A stretch of DNA of 64,000 nt from Gillisia sp. Hel_I_86. GTDB lineage: Bacteria > Bacteroidota > Bacteroidia > Flavobacteriales > Flavobacteriaceae. The position numbers and the translations under genes are program-made. Of the stretch, positions 44,882 through 54,017 are shown piece after piece. Positions within the stretch are counted from its first letter, which is position 1, and each line of letters starts with the position of its first letter. The DNA lies in contig NZ_VISE01000001.1 in NCBI RefSeq assembly GCF_007827275.1, positions 3,658,001-3,722,000 of the forward strand, given 5' to 3'. Below the pieces are notes generated by a model. The model was given only the letters and a program-made list of their open reading frames with translations, did no database searches and had not been told where the DNA came from.

Positions 44882-45734
44882 GATCGGAAAATATTATGTT
44901 TATGGAAGTACTTTAATTAGTGCTTTTGTGGTATGCTTAATCTTTACAATACTGCTTATAAATAGCTGGGATGCCATTACCACAATTGGTTTAGAATTAC
45001 TTGGTCTCCAGTGGAATCCCGCAATCGGCGAATTTGGTATTATTCCCATGATATTTGGAACTTTGGTTGTCACCTTTATTTCACTTATAATAGCAGTACC
45101 CTTAGGGATTTATACAGCTGTTTTTACTAGCGAAATTTTACCTTCTAAATATAGATTTGTTGTCAAGTCGCTATTAGAACTATTGGCAGGGATTCCATCG
45201 ATTATTTTTGGCCTAATTGGAATTGCATTTTTCAGTATTTGGATTCAGGATATTTTCGATTTACAAACCGGTAGAACTATTCTTACTGCAGGAATACTAT
45301 TATCAATAATGATCCTTCCTACCATGATCACACTAACAGATGATGCTTTTCATAATATTCCCGATAAATACCGGGAAACGGCTAAAGGTCTTGGATTGTA
45401 TAAATTTGAGATTATAAAAGAAATATTGCTCCCTATAGCAAAACCGGATCTTAAAGGAGCTGTTCTTTTGGCTTTTGGAAGAGCACTTGGAGAAACAATG
45501 GCTGTAATGCTTGTTATTGGAAGTATAGATAGAATCCCTGATCCTATCTATAATTGGCTGTCTCCAGGGCAAACAATTACTTCTAAACTAGGAAGGGAGA
45601 TCGCTGAAACCTCTTTTGGTTCGGTGCATTTTAGTGCCATGATCTTTATGGGTTTATTGCTATTTATGTTGGTTCTTATACTTACCATACTATCTCAGAA
45701 TTCTTTAAAATCAACCGGACGATTGTATGAATAG
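44862..45734 (+). CDS. pstC: Phosphate ABC transporter permease PstC
   Basis: A 290-residue inner-membrane permease with six predicted helices and the EAA loop KYRETAKGLGLYKFEIIKEI followed by LPIAKPDLKGA. I chose the ATG at 44862; an in-frame TTG at 44844 would add six residues but gives a longer overlap with pstS (38 instead of 20 bases). GIPSIIFGLIGI is the conserved helix typical of PstC/PstA. It overlaps pstA by 8 bases. Confidence 0.92.
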   Translation: MLGSTNKIGKYYVYGSTLISAFVVCLIFTILLINSWDAITTIGLELLGLQWNPAIGEFGIIPMIFGTLVVTFISLIIAVPLGIYTAVFTSEILPSKYRFVVKSLLELLAGIPSIIFGLIGIAFFSIWIQDIFDLQTGRTILTAGILLSIMILPTMITLTDDAFHNIPDKYRETAKGLGLYKFEIIKEILLPIAKPDLKGAVLLAFGRALGETMAVMLVIGSIDRIPDPIYNWLSPGQTITSKLGREIAETSFGSVHFSAMIFMGLLLFMLVLILTILSQNSLKSTGRLYE

Positions 45735-46575
45735 AAAATTGCGAAATAAACTGTTTTATGCATCCGTAGGCCTCTCGGTAGTTTTATGCAGCCTTATTCT
45801 TTCTTTTCTATTCGGTATTATAATTTGGAACGGGTTGCCAGCAATTTCATTGGATTTCATAACGAATTCTTCTACTGAATTTGGAGCATCGGGAGGGATT
45901 GTCTATCAGATCTTCGGAAGTATTCTTCTAATTATTTTCGCTGCTTTAATTTGTTTGCCAATTGCATTGGGAACTGCTATTTATAAAAGTGAATATTTGA
46001 GGAATGAAACATTGCACAAAGTAATCAATACGCTCATCTATAGTTTAAATGGTATTCCTTCAGTTATTTTTGGAATCTTCGGACTTATATTTTTTGTGAA
46101 TCTATTAAATATGGGAATTTCTTGGTTTGTAGGTTCCATCATCTTATCAATGATGATCCTTCCAACAGTAACATTATCCACTTATCAATCCTTGAATAGT
46201 ATTCCTACCGTTTACCGGGAAAGTTCTTCAGCATTAGGTCTTAATAAATGGCAAGTAATTGCACAGGTGATTTTACCACAAGGCTTTAGTGGTGCTGTTA
46301 CAGGCTTATTAATTGGGATTGCTCGGGCAATTGGTGAAACTGCACCTATCATGTTTATAGCCACAGCATTCTCGGGTGTGGAATTACCAAGTTCTTTTTT
46401 AGAGCCCGTATCTACCTTACCCACTCATATTTTGGCCCTTGCACAACAAGCTACAAATCCCGCAGCATTACAAAATGCTTGGGGGGCAAGTTTAGTTTTG
46501 GTCATACTTGTAATAATTTTTAGTATCTCGGCACTTTTTATTAGATTAAGACATCAAACCATATCAAAAAGATAA
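45727..46575 (+). CDS. pstA: Phosphate ABC transporter permease PstA
   Basis: A 282-residue permease with six helices. The conserved GIPSVIFGIFGLIFFV helix and the coupling loop VYRESSSALGLNKWQVI, then LPQGFSGAVTG, mark it as PstA. IGETAPIMFIATAF is also typical. It forms the heterodimeric channel with PstC. Its stop shares bases with the pstB start (TAATG). Confidence 0.93.
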   Translation: MNRKLRNKLFYASVGLSVVLCSLILSFLFGIIIWNGLPAISLDFITNSSTEFGASGGIVYQIFGSILLIIFAALICLPIALGTAIYKSEYLRNETLHKVINTLIYSLNGIPSVIFGIFGLIFFVNLLNMGISWFVGSIILSMMILPTVTLSTYQSLNSIPTVYRESSSALGLNKWQVIAQVILPQGFSGAVTGLLIGIARAIGETAPIMFIATAFSGVELPSSFLEPVSTLPTHILALAQQATNPAALQNAWGASLVLVILVIIFSISALFIRLRHQTISKR

Positions 46576-47393
46576 TGGCAGAAAAAGCACTAAACCAGAA
46601 TTTATCGGTAGTTGGAAAAACGCAGAAAGAAATCATTGAAATTAAGAATTTCCAGGTATGGATCAATGAAAACCATATTTTAGATAACATAGATCTTTCT
46701 ATTCCAAAAAATGAGATTACTTGTATTATCGGGCCTTCAGGAAGTGGAAAATCTACACTTATAAGAAGTATAAATAGAATTAATGACGAAGTTTCCGGAA
46801 TAGACACACAGGGTGAGATCCTTTTCAACGGACTATCCATCAATGAGAAAGATATAGACGTAGCACAATTAAGGACTAAAATAGGGATGGTGTTTCAAAA
46901 ACCCTGTATTTTTCCAAAATCCATAAAAGAAAATGTGCTCTTTGGAATCCAACACATAAAAAAACTCAGCAAGCTTGAAAAGTTGCAAATTGCTGAAGAA
47001 AATTTAAAAGCTGTATCGCTTTGGAAAGAGGTCGCACATAGATTAAATGATAAAGCTATATCGTTATCTGTTGGGCAGCAACAACGCTTATGTATTGCAA
47101 GAACATTAGCTATAAAACCAGAAGTTATTTTACTGGATGAGCCTACTTCTTCATTAGACCCGGTATCTACAAGAGCTATCGAAGACATGATGGTGGAATT
47201 GAAAGAAGATTACACAATTGTATTTGTTACTCATAATATTCAACAAGCAAAAAGGATCGCAGATAATATAGTATTTATTTGTGATGGAAAATTGATAGAA
47301 CAAGGTCCAGCATCCAAGCTTTTTTCCTGTCCTGCTAATATTCAAACAAAAACCTATTTAACCGATGAATATTGTGAATGCCAACAATGCTAG
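46575..47393 (+). CDS. pstB: Phosphate ABC transporter ATPase
   Basis: A 272-residue ABC ATPase. Walker A GPSGSGKSTL, Q-loop MVFQKPCIFPKSI, signature LSVGQQQRLCIARTL, Walker B VILLDEPTSSLDP and the H-loop VTHNIQQAKR are intact. The N-terminus has a ~20-residue extension before the first strand. The C-terminus ends in CECQQC, an unusual Cys-rich tail that could bind metal. phoU, which often follows pstB, is absent here; a GNAT remnant follows instead. Confidence 0.94.
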   Translation: MAEKALNQNLSVVGKTQKEIIEIKNFQVWINENHILDNIDLSIPKNEITCIIGPSGSGKSTLIRSINRINDEVSGIDTQGEILFNGLSINEKDIDVAQLRTKIGMVFQKPCIFPKSIKENVLFGIQHIKKLSKLEKLQIAEENLKAVSLWKEVAHRLNDKAISLSVGQQQRLCIARTLAIKPEVILLDEPTSSLDPVSTRAIEDMMVELKEDYTIVFVTHNIQQAKRIADNIVFICDGKLIEQGPASKLFSCPANIQTKTYLTDEYCECQQC

Positions 47394-47395
47394 CT

Positions 47396-47939
47396 TATGA
47401 GTAAATTTTAAAAATGAGATCCTTTTAGAGAATAATAGTGTCCTATTAAGATCTTTGAAAAAAGAAGGTATTTCCCTTCTAAAAGTATTTTCCCTGAATG
47501 AACCAGAACTTTGGAAGTATTCATTAACTCCGGCTGATGGTTTGGAAAATCTGAAGAATTATATAGATCGAGCATTGAAAGAAAAAGAACTAAAAACTTC
47601 GTATCCTTTTGTTGTATTGGATAAGCGCACAAACAAAATTGCAGGATCAACCCGTTTTTACGACTATAGAAAAGCTCATTGCACCATCCAATTAGGATAT
47701 ACTTGGTATGGAAAAGAGTTTCAGGGTACAGGTTTAAATAAAAATTGTAAGTTTCTTTTACTTCAATGCGCTTTCGAAACAATGAAACTAGAGCGTGTGG
47801 AATATAGCGCTGATGCCAAAAATGCTAAAAGTATTGGCTGTGTAAAACAAGGCATTCTCCGTAGTAATTGTACCGCTCCAAAAGGTCGCAGAGATAGTAT
47901 GGTACTTATATTTTACGAGAAGAGCGGTTTTCAAAATAA
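47396..47939 (+). pseudogene. GNAT acetyltransferase (RimJ/RimL-like) with two frameshifts
   Basis: Coding text typical of a GNAT N-acetyltransferase runs from about 47401 (VNFKNEILLENNSVLLRSLK) through FVVLDKRTNKIAGSTRFYD, LGYTWYGKEFQGTGLNKNCK (acetyl-CoA loop) and APKGRRDSMV. The frame has no start codon: the only nearby ATG (47396) is out of frame, so about one base is missing near 47400. At the other end a shift near 47903 replaces the expected ending (YILREERFSK, stop at 47937-47939) with a tail derived from repeat DNA, running to 48096. It is either decaying or mis-sequenced. Confidence 0.65.
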
Positions 47940-47992
47940 CAAAATTCTTGAAACCGCCTATCCTCCGGAGCAAGCCGTAGGGGTATTTCGCT

Positions 47993-48008
47993 CCCCGATA
48001 TATCGGGG
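47993..48008. repeat. Perfect 16-bp palindrome
   Basis: CCCCGATATATCGGGG lies in repeat-like DNA after the GNAT remnant (about 47960-48060). Confidence 0.55.
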
Positions 48009-48113
48009 TCATTTTGGGTGCAGGGACCAAAAACCGAAATTTTATATTTTGCCTCCCCAGAAGCTGCCGAAAAAGGCAGTTCCGACCTTTCCTTAAGAGA
48101 GGTAAATAGAAAA

Positions 48114-48143
48114 CCCCGAGGCAGAGCCGTCGGGGAATTTTTA
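48114..48143. terminator. Terminator between GNAT remnant and LTD nuclease gene
   Basis: A CCCCGA/TCGGGG stem (48114-48119 with 48130-48135) is followed by AATTTTTA on the + strand. It lies between convergent genes. A smaller CTGCC/GGCAG hairpin is at 48064-48077. Confidence 0.65.
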
Positions 48144-48145
48144 GA

Positions 48146-51100
48146 TTACATCTTGATCACTTTAACATAAGAGATCTGTCCAAAACTATTTTTCACCTCA
48201 ACAATGTAAAGTCCGGATACGTAGGAATTCATATTTAAAGAATAAGTCACCTCTCCTTTTTTCACTAAAACCTTATCAGTTTTAATAACATTTCCTCCAA
48301 GATCATAAACGGTTAAATACGACTGACCATTTTTAAAATTCTTAAGAGTAATCGTGGTTTCATCAACTACTGGGTTAGGTACTGCGTTTAAAGAAACTTC
48401 ACTTCCTTTACAAGTTCCCATAACTGCTCCTTTTCTAAGCATTGCAGGAACTGCATTTTTAGAGACAAAAATACTATTTCCATTTTGGCAAATCTGTACC
48501 ATGTTTGGATTGTTTTTAGCAGATGTTTCTTCATCCTTTAAGATCATCCTTACTGAAACCGGGAAATGATCTGAAGCTGTGGTAGTATATTCACTATCAT
48601 AATATTCGTAATGCACCCTAGCACTACCATCCACAAAATTATCGGACAATTCTGTGGTTACCATGATGTGATCTATCATATTTTCCCTAAAGGCATACGA
48701 TCTAAATCCTTGTTCGCTTAAAATAGCGGTTAAAATGTTATAATTTTTAGTGTCATTTCCATAAACTTGATAGGTAGATTCCGTAGAATTAACGCCATCT
48801 GCGACGGTTACATCCACATCGTCATTATAATCACCAAGGATCATTACATTCTTGTCTGAATAATACATGTCCAAAGAATCCTTCAATATGCCCACATCAT
48901 ATTTTCGCATATCATAGCGGGATTGAGAATTGGTACTACCATTGGCTCTTGCGTGCAATCCTACAAAATTGATGTTTTTTGTCTGTCCATTCAAATTCAC
49001 ATCGGCTTCCATCATAAATGGTAATCTTCCACTCGCATAAAATCTATCGGCGCTTTCAGGATAATCTGCAAGTAAAGATCCATCCCCATCATAATAGGGG
49101 TGTACAGATGTAAACATTGCTCTAGTAGATTTTACTGAAACCACATCGGTTCTATAAATAAATCCAATTTTTTGTCCTCCGGGAGAATCGGGATATGAGG
49201 TAGCATTGGAAAGTACATAATCATAACCTTCCATTTCAGAAACCATTTGTCCAAACAACACATCATCAGCGATCTCTTCAACGCCAATAATATCGGCATC
49301 TAGATCCAATAAAATCGTTTTCACTTTGTTTTTCTGAATTTCATCTGAATTAGGATTATTGTAAACAGGAGTATTAGCTTCATCACCAAACCATTCAATA
49401 TTCCAAGTAACCACATCTAAAGTAAGGTCCTTGGAAATAGACGAATCTACGCCCGTATTATCATAAGTTCCTGCACATGGAAAATCTTCCACGGTTCTGG
49501 GAATAATATTAAAATAAACATCTGCCGCAATACCTGTTATTTGAGCACAGCTCGCAGGAATCGCTTTTCCAACAAAAGTAGAGGTCTGCGCATCTATCCT
49601 AAAAACCCCAGCACCGCTGGAATCTGAAATATCATAGTTCCCACCTCCAAAAATCAAGTTTCCAACAACATCTTCAGAAAAAGTGATATCAGTTATCGTA
49701 ACCAACTCATCTGGATGCTGGGATAATTCAGCAAGCGTGATTTTTAAAGGTATAGTTGGATTAGTGGCTTGCCCCTCAAAATCTACCCTACTAACCGGAC
49801 TAATTTCAACCTGGCCATTATAGGTGATCTTCTTTCCTGTTATTGTAAGGGAATCTCCAATATTAAAATTATCCCTTCCATGAACCAACTGATCAAAAAT
49901 AGCCATTGCCCCTGTTTCATCTTGAATGTAAGCAGGACCGCCAAATTGATCTGAAACAGTTAAGGTTCCCGTAATTGTAACAGTCTCATTATCTGCTTTC
50001 GTCCTTGCTTCAGCAATTGCCAATAATTCTGTTTGAGGTGCAAGTGCACCATTTTCGGTTCCGGGAGTAGGATTTGCCGCAACATAAGTTATTGTGTTTC
50101 TAACGCCACCTTCGCCATTTGGGATTCTTTGCAAAGATTCATCTGCCTGACTTCCATTTGCATTTTCGTCTGCTTGCAACTGCCCTTCATTTAAAAGAAC
50201 GATCAATTCTTCATCTTGGGGATCACCCGTTCCATAGACCAGGGCATCTACCAAATTCTCTGTGGTCACCAAAGTTCCGCTGGGAAAATTCGTAACAATA
50301 TCCTGATATACTGCTACGGCATCTGCTCCATTTTGAAAGGTATTGCTGGCAACGATCATATTTACATTTTCAACATCGGTATTCCCCATTACAAAATACC
50401 CTTCAGCATTTGTAACCTGCCCTGCAAGATCGTAAGCTCCATAACTTTTATCGCCATTACCATTATAGGTAACCACAATAAAACCATCTAAAGGAGTGTT
50501 CCCTTTACCACCATCATACAGTTCTAAAAATTCCTTTGAATCGCTTCCAGGAGTATCTGAATCTAATTCATTGATCACCAAATTAACCGGCTCTGTAATA
50601 TTTGTATTAGCTTTTCCAGGGGTTGGTAGGGCTTGAACAAAAGTTCCGGTATTTCTTAATCCGCCTGAACCATTTATATAACGTTGAGAAGAATGTGCAT
50701 CTTTATCGCCCATTCCATCTTCGTTTATTTGGGGTTGACCTTCATTTAACAACACCAATAATTCTGCATCGTCACCATCATTGGTATCATATACAAAGGC
50801 ATCAAGTAAATTATCTATAGTTACTGAAGTGTTATTTGGAAAATTAGAGGCACTTGCTTCGTATAAAGCAACCGCATCTGCACCATTTTGAAGTCCATTG
50901 CTTGGAATAACAATCCCAACATTTTCCACAGCCGCATTTCCTATTACAAAATACCCATTCGCATCTGTAGAAAAACCTGTAAGATCAATAGTTCTATAAC
51001 TTAAATCGTTAGAACCGTTGAAGAAAACCAAGACTTTACCGTCCAAAGAAGAATTTCCTACACCCCCATCATATAATTCAATAAATTCCAAAACATCTGT

Positions 51101-51733
51101 TCCTGGAGTATCTGCATCTACTTCGTTGATCACGATAGTTGGGGACACAATTTCCCCACCAAAATCCTGACCGTTATTTACAGCATCGTAAGTACTTGGA
51201 GCAGATTCCTGCCACGTAAAATCTTGATATTTTTGCCCACTTCCAGATAATTGTAACGAATTACCTACTGGGGAAGTTCCAGATTCACTAACGCCTATGT
51301 CTTCACTTGTAAGTCCATTTGCAATTCCTGAGGTTGCGATAAGAACACCTTCATAACTTAAAAATTGTATAATCTCATTTAGATTATTTACCAAGGCAAA
51401 ACCATCTGATGATCCATTTTGCAATCCCGAAATAGAAAAGAATATAGCCCCGTAACCTCCTTGCAATTCGGGGATAATACCAGACAACACCGTAGTTCCT
51501 GAGGTTCCTCCCCCGTTTCCATTGTATTCAACAACAGTCCATCCCGTAAGATCTGTTCCCACAGGTCCGGCAATTTCGATGCCTTCACCCACATCACTCC
51601 CATTGTTATCGTAATGAATTTCATTTACAAAAACCTCTTGAGCGACTCCTGTGGCACTAAAAAGAATTAGGATTATAAAAAATAATCCGAAAGGTAATTT
51701 TTGTTTCATTTTTCGCATTTTAAGTTTCCGCAA
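48146..51733 (-). CDS. Secreted lamin-tail-domain/EEP nuclease-like T9SS protein
   Basis: A 1195-residue exported protein. A signal peptide (~residues 1-32, ending TGVAQE) is followed by three lamin-tail domains: VFVNEIHYDNNGSDVGEGIE, IVINEVDADTPGTDVLEFIE and LVINELDSDTPGSDSKEFLE. The last two are near-duplicates of ~185 residues. Then come an OB-like domain (TITGTLTVSDQFGGPAYIQD) and an endonuclease/exonuclease/phosphatase domain: VTWNIEWFG, IIGVEEI, MILGDYND and SDHFPV. The C-terminal ~75 residues are a T9SS sorting domain (AVPNPVVDETTITLKNF, ISYVKVIKM). It is probably a cell-surface or secreted nuclease. A TACATTTG promoter box lies at 51820-51813. Confidence 0.9.
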   Translation of the reverse strand: MRKLKMRKMKQKLPFGLFFIILILFSATGVAQEVFVNEIHYDNNGSDVGEGIEIAGPVGTDLTGWTVVEYNGNGGGTSGTTVLSGIIPELQGGYGAIFFSISGLQNGSSDGFALVNNLNEIIQFLSYEGVLIATSGIANGLTSEDIGVSESGTSPVGNSLQLSGSGQKYQDFTWQESAPSTYDAVNNGQDFGGEIVSPTIVINEVDADTPGTDVLEFIELYDGGVGNSSLDGKVLVFFNGSNDLSYRTIDLTGFSTDANGYFVIGNAAVENVGIVIPSNGLQNGADAVALYEASASNFPNNTSVTIDNLLDAFVYDTNDGDDAELLVLLNEGQPQINEDGMGDKDAHSSQRYINGSGGLRNTGTFVQALPTPGKANTNITEPVNLVINELDSDTPGSDSKEFLELYDGGKGNTPLDGFIVVTYNGNGDKSYGAYDLAGQVTNAEGYFVMGNTDVENVNMIVASNTFQNGADAVAVYQDIVTNFPSGTLVTTENLVDALVYGTGDPQDEELIVLLNEGQLQADENANGSQADESLQRIPNGEGGVRNTITYVAANPTPGTENGALAPQTELLAIAEARTKADNETVTITGTLTVSDQFGGPAYIQDETGAMAIFDQLVHGRDNFNIGDSLTITGKKITYNGQVEISPVSRVDFEGQATNPTIPLKITLAELSQHPDELVTITDITFSEDVVGNLIFGGGNYDISDSSGAGVFRIDAQTSTFVGKAIPASCAQITGIAADVYFNIIPRTVEDFPCAGTYDNTGVDSSISKDLTLDVVTWNIEWFGDEANTPVYNNPNSDEIQKNKVKTILLDLDADIIGVEEIADDVLFGQMVSEMEGYDYVLSNATSYPDSPGGQKIGFIYRTDVVSVKSTRAMFTSVHPYYDGDGSLLADYPESADRFYASGRLPFMMEADVNLNGQTKNINFVGLHARANGSTNSQSRYDMRKYDVGILKDSLDMYYSDKNVMILGDYNDDVDVTVADGVNSTESTYQVYGNDTKNYNILTAILSEQGFRSYAFRENMIDHIMVTTELSDNFVDGSARVHYEYYDSEYTTTASDHFPVSVRMILKDEETSAKNNPNMVQICQNGNSIFVSKNAVPAMLRKGAVMGTCKGSEVSLNAVPNPVVDETTITLKNFKNGQSYLTVYDLGGNVIKTDKVLVKKGEVTYSLNMNSYVSGLYIVEVKNSFGQISYVKVIKM

Positions 51734-51812
51734 TTTCGCTCATTTTCAGCTATTTCACATTATGAATTTATTAACAACTTATTAACGCGATGTAAAATAT
51801 TGTAACAAAATT

Positions 51813-51820
51813 CAAATGTA
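51813..51820 (-). promoter_or_regulatory. Candidate -7 box for the LTD nuclease gene
   Basis: The - strand reads TACATTTG, matching TAnnTTTG, about 80 bases before the start codon. Confidence 0.45.
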
Positions 51821-51901
51821 GATGGGATTTGATCTACTATGGTCTAACATTTGATAATCCTGTAGGTCTGGTTCGTGTAAATTAAAACAAACCCTATTTT
51901 G

Positions 51902-53779
51902 ATGAAGAAATTAATATATTCCATAGCACTTATAAGTGTGGCATTTGGTTGTAAATCACCTCAAACAATTAATAAAACAACCACAGATAGAACGGTTGTA
52001 AACCTAGATTTGTTAAATATTAAAGACGACAAAGTAAAGGTTACCGTAGATCCTGAGAAATTTACCACTCAAGTTGTCACCTTTCATATTCCTAAAACAG
52101 TTCCTGGCACCTATTCCATTAATAACTACGGAAGGTTGATAGAGAATTTTAAGGCGATAGATTATTTAGGAGCAGAACTATTGGTGGTTAAAACTGATGA
52201 TAATACCTGGAAAATTGAAAATGCATCCAATTTAGATAAAATCACCTATCTGGTAAATGACTCTTTTGATATTGATGGTGAAAAAGGAGTTTTCTCTCCT
52301 GCTGGAACCAATATTGAGAGAGATGCCAATATTCTTTTGAACCTTCATGGCTTTGTGGGCTATTTTGATGGATTAAAGGAAAAACCATATCAGTTGATCA
52401 TAAATAGGCCAAATACCTTATATGGTAGCACTTCCCTTAAATTAGCAGAGAATGTTGATCTGGAAAAAACCCCAAATTCCAAAAAGGATATCTATTTAGC
52501 ACAACGTTATTTTGATGTAGTTGACAATCCTATTATGTATTCTAGACCGGATACCACCTATGTTAATGTGGAAGGGATCAAAGTTCTAATATCTGTTTAT
52601 TCACCAAACAAGGTACATAATGCCAAAAGCATCAAGCCACAAATTGAAACTATGATCGCAGCTCAAAAGCGGTTCTTAGGGAAAATAGACAATACAGCCA
52701 ATTACTCTATTTTATTGTATTTGGCAGATCCTGCAAAGTTGGACGCTAAAGGTTTTGGAGCTTTAGAGCACCACAGCTCCACTGTGGTGATCCTTCCAGA
52801 AACAATGCCATTGGAAACTTTGAACGGCGCAATGAAGGATGTGGTATCACATGAATTCTTTCATATCCTTACCCCTTTAAACGTTCATGCAGAAGAGATT
52901 CATTATTTTGATTATAACGCTCCTAAAATGTCTCAACATTTATGGATGTATGAAGGAGTTACAGAATATTTCGCCAATTTATTCCAAGTAAACCAAGACC
53001 TCATAGCTAATCAAGGTTTTTACAAAAGAATATCCTCACAAATAGAAGCTTCTAAAAACTATAATGATAGCTTGTCATTTACTTATATGAGTAAAAATGT
53101 GTTGGAGGAGCCTTATAAAGATGAATATTATAATGTGTACCAAAAAGGGGCATTAATAGGAATGGCATTGGACCTTAGGCTTAGGGAACTGAGTAAGGGT
53201 GAAATGGGGGTTTTGGATCTCATGAAAAAATTAAGTGAAAAATACGGAAAGAACACTCCTTTTAAAGATGATCAATTAATTCCTACAATAGTTTCCTTAA
53301 CCTACCCAGAAATAAAGACTTTTTTTGATACGTATATTACCGGAAGTACTCCAATTCCTTACGATCAATTTTTAGCAAACGTTGGGGTTGCATTAGCTAC
53401 AGAAGAAACTCCTACTTCTTACTTTTTAAATGGGCAAGTACCTTACATTGATGGAAATCCTGAAAACATGGAATTATTTTTTAGAAAAGGGATTACTTTG
53501 AATTCTTTTTTAAAGGAATTAGGCGTGAAAAATGGAGATGTTATTAAGGAGGTGAATGGAACTGCATATACGATCCAGAACGTTTACGACTTGGTTATGG
53601 AATCTCAGTCATGGACCGAAGGAGATGAGGTATCCATGAGGTTGGAACGAAATGATGAGGAAATCATGCTAAGCGGGAAAATTACTCTTCCTACCACCAA
53701 GAAGACCACTATAAAAGAAATGGATCTTCCAGCAACTGATGCACGAGTGAAATTAAGAACAGCCTGGTTGAAAAATTAA
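51902..53779 (+). CDS. M61-family metallopeptidase lipoprotein with PDZ domain
   Basis: A 625-residue peptidase of the glycyl aminopeptidase (M61) family. I start it at the ATG at 51902; the TTG one codon earlier adds nothing. The lipobox AFGC is near residue 17. The zinc motif is HEFFH at 317-321 (VVSHEFFHILTPLNVHAEEI), followed by the downstream Glu region MYEGVTEYFANLFQ. The C-terminal ~100 residues form a PDZ domain (GVKNGDVIKEVNGTAY). It probably acts in the periplasm on short peptides. Confidence 0.92.
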   Translation: MKKLIYSIALISVAFGCKSPQTINKTTTDRTVVNLDLLNIKDDKVKVTVDPEKFTTQVVTFHIPKTVPGTYSINNYGRLIENFKAIDYLGAELLVVKTDDNTWKIENASNLDKITYLVNDSFDIDGEKGVFSPAGTNIERDANILLNLHGFVGYFDGLKEKPYQLIINRPNTLYGSTSLKLAENVDLEKTPNSKKDIYLAQRYFDVVDNPIMYSRPDTTYVNVEGIKVLISVYSPNKVHNAKSIKPQIETMIAAQKRFLGKIDNTANYSILLYLADPAKLDAKGFGALEHHSSTVVILPETMPLETLNGAMKDVVSHEFFHILTPLNVHAEEIHYFDYNAPKMSQHLWMYEGVTEYFANLFQVNQDLIANQGFYKRISSQIEASKNYNDSLSFTYMSKNVLEEPYKDEYYNVYQKGALIGMALDLRLRELSKGEMGVLDLMKKLSEKYGKNTPFKDDQLIPTIVSLTYPEIKTFFDTYITGSTPIPYDQFLANVGVALATEETPTSYFLNGQVPYIDGNPENMELFFRKGITLNSFLKELGVKNGDVIKEVNGTAYTIQNVYDLVMESQSWTEGDEVSMRLERNDEEIMLSGKITLPTTKKTTIKEMDLPATDARVKLRTAWLKN

Positions 53780-54017
53780 AGGCCAATAAAAAGATGTATA
53801 AGGGGTTGTTTAACCAGAAAAATAATTGTCCTGAATTTCTTTCAGCTCGATACATTGATTCTGATTGAACAACCTCTTTTTCTTTCACGCTATTTTTAAT
53901 GTCCTGCAACTTGCTTTCACAGGAATTCAAAAATTTCGAACACAAATGACAGTTATAATATTATTATTGAACTCCTATTTGTAAATTCGTTGCTATTAAA
54001 AACTCAATTTCGCAGCA

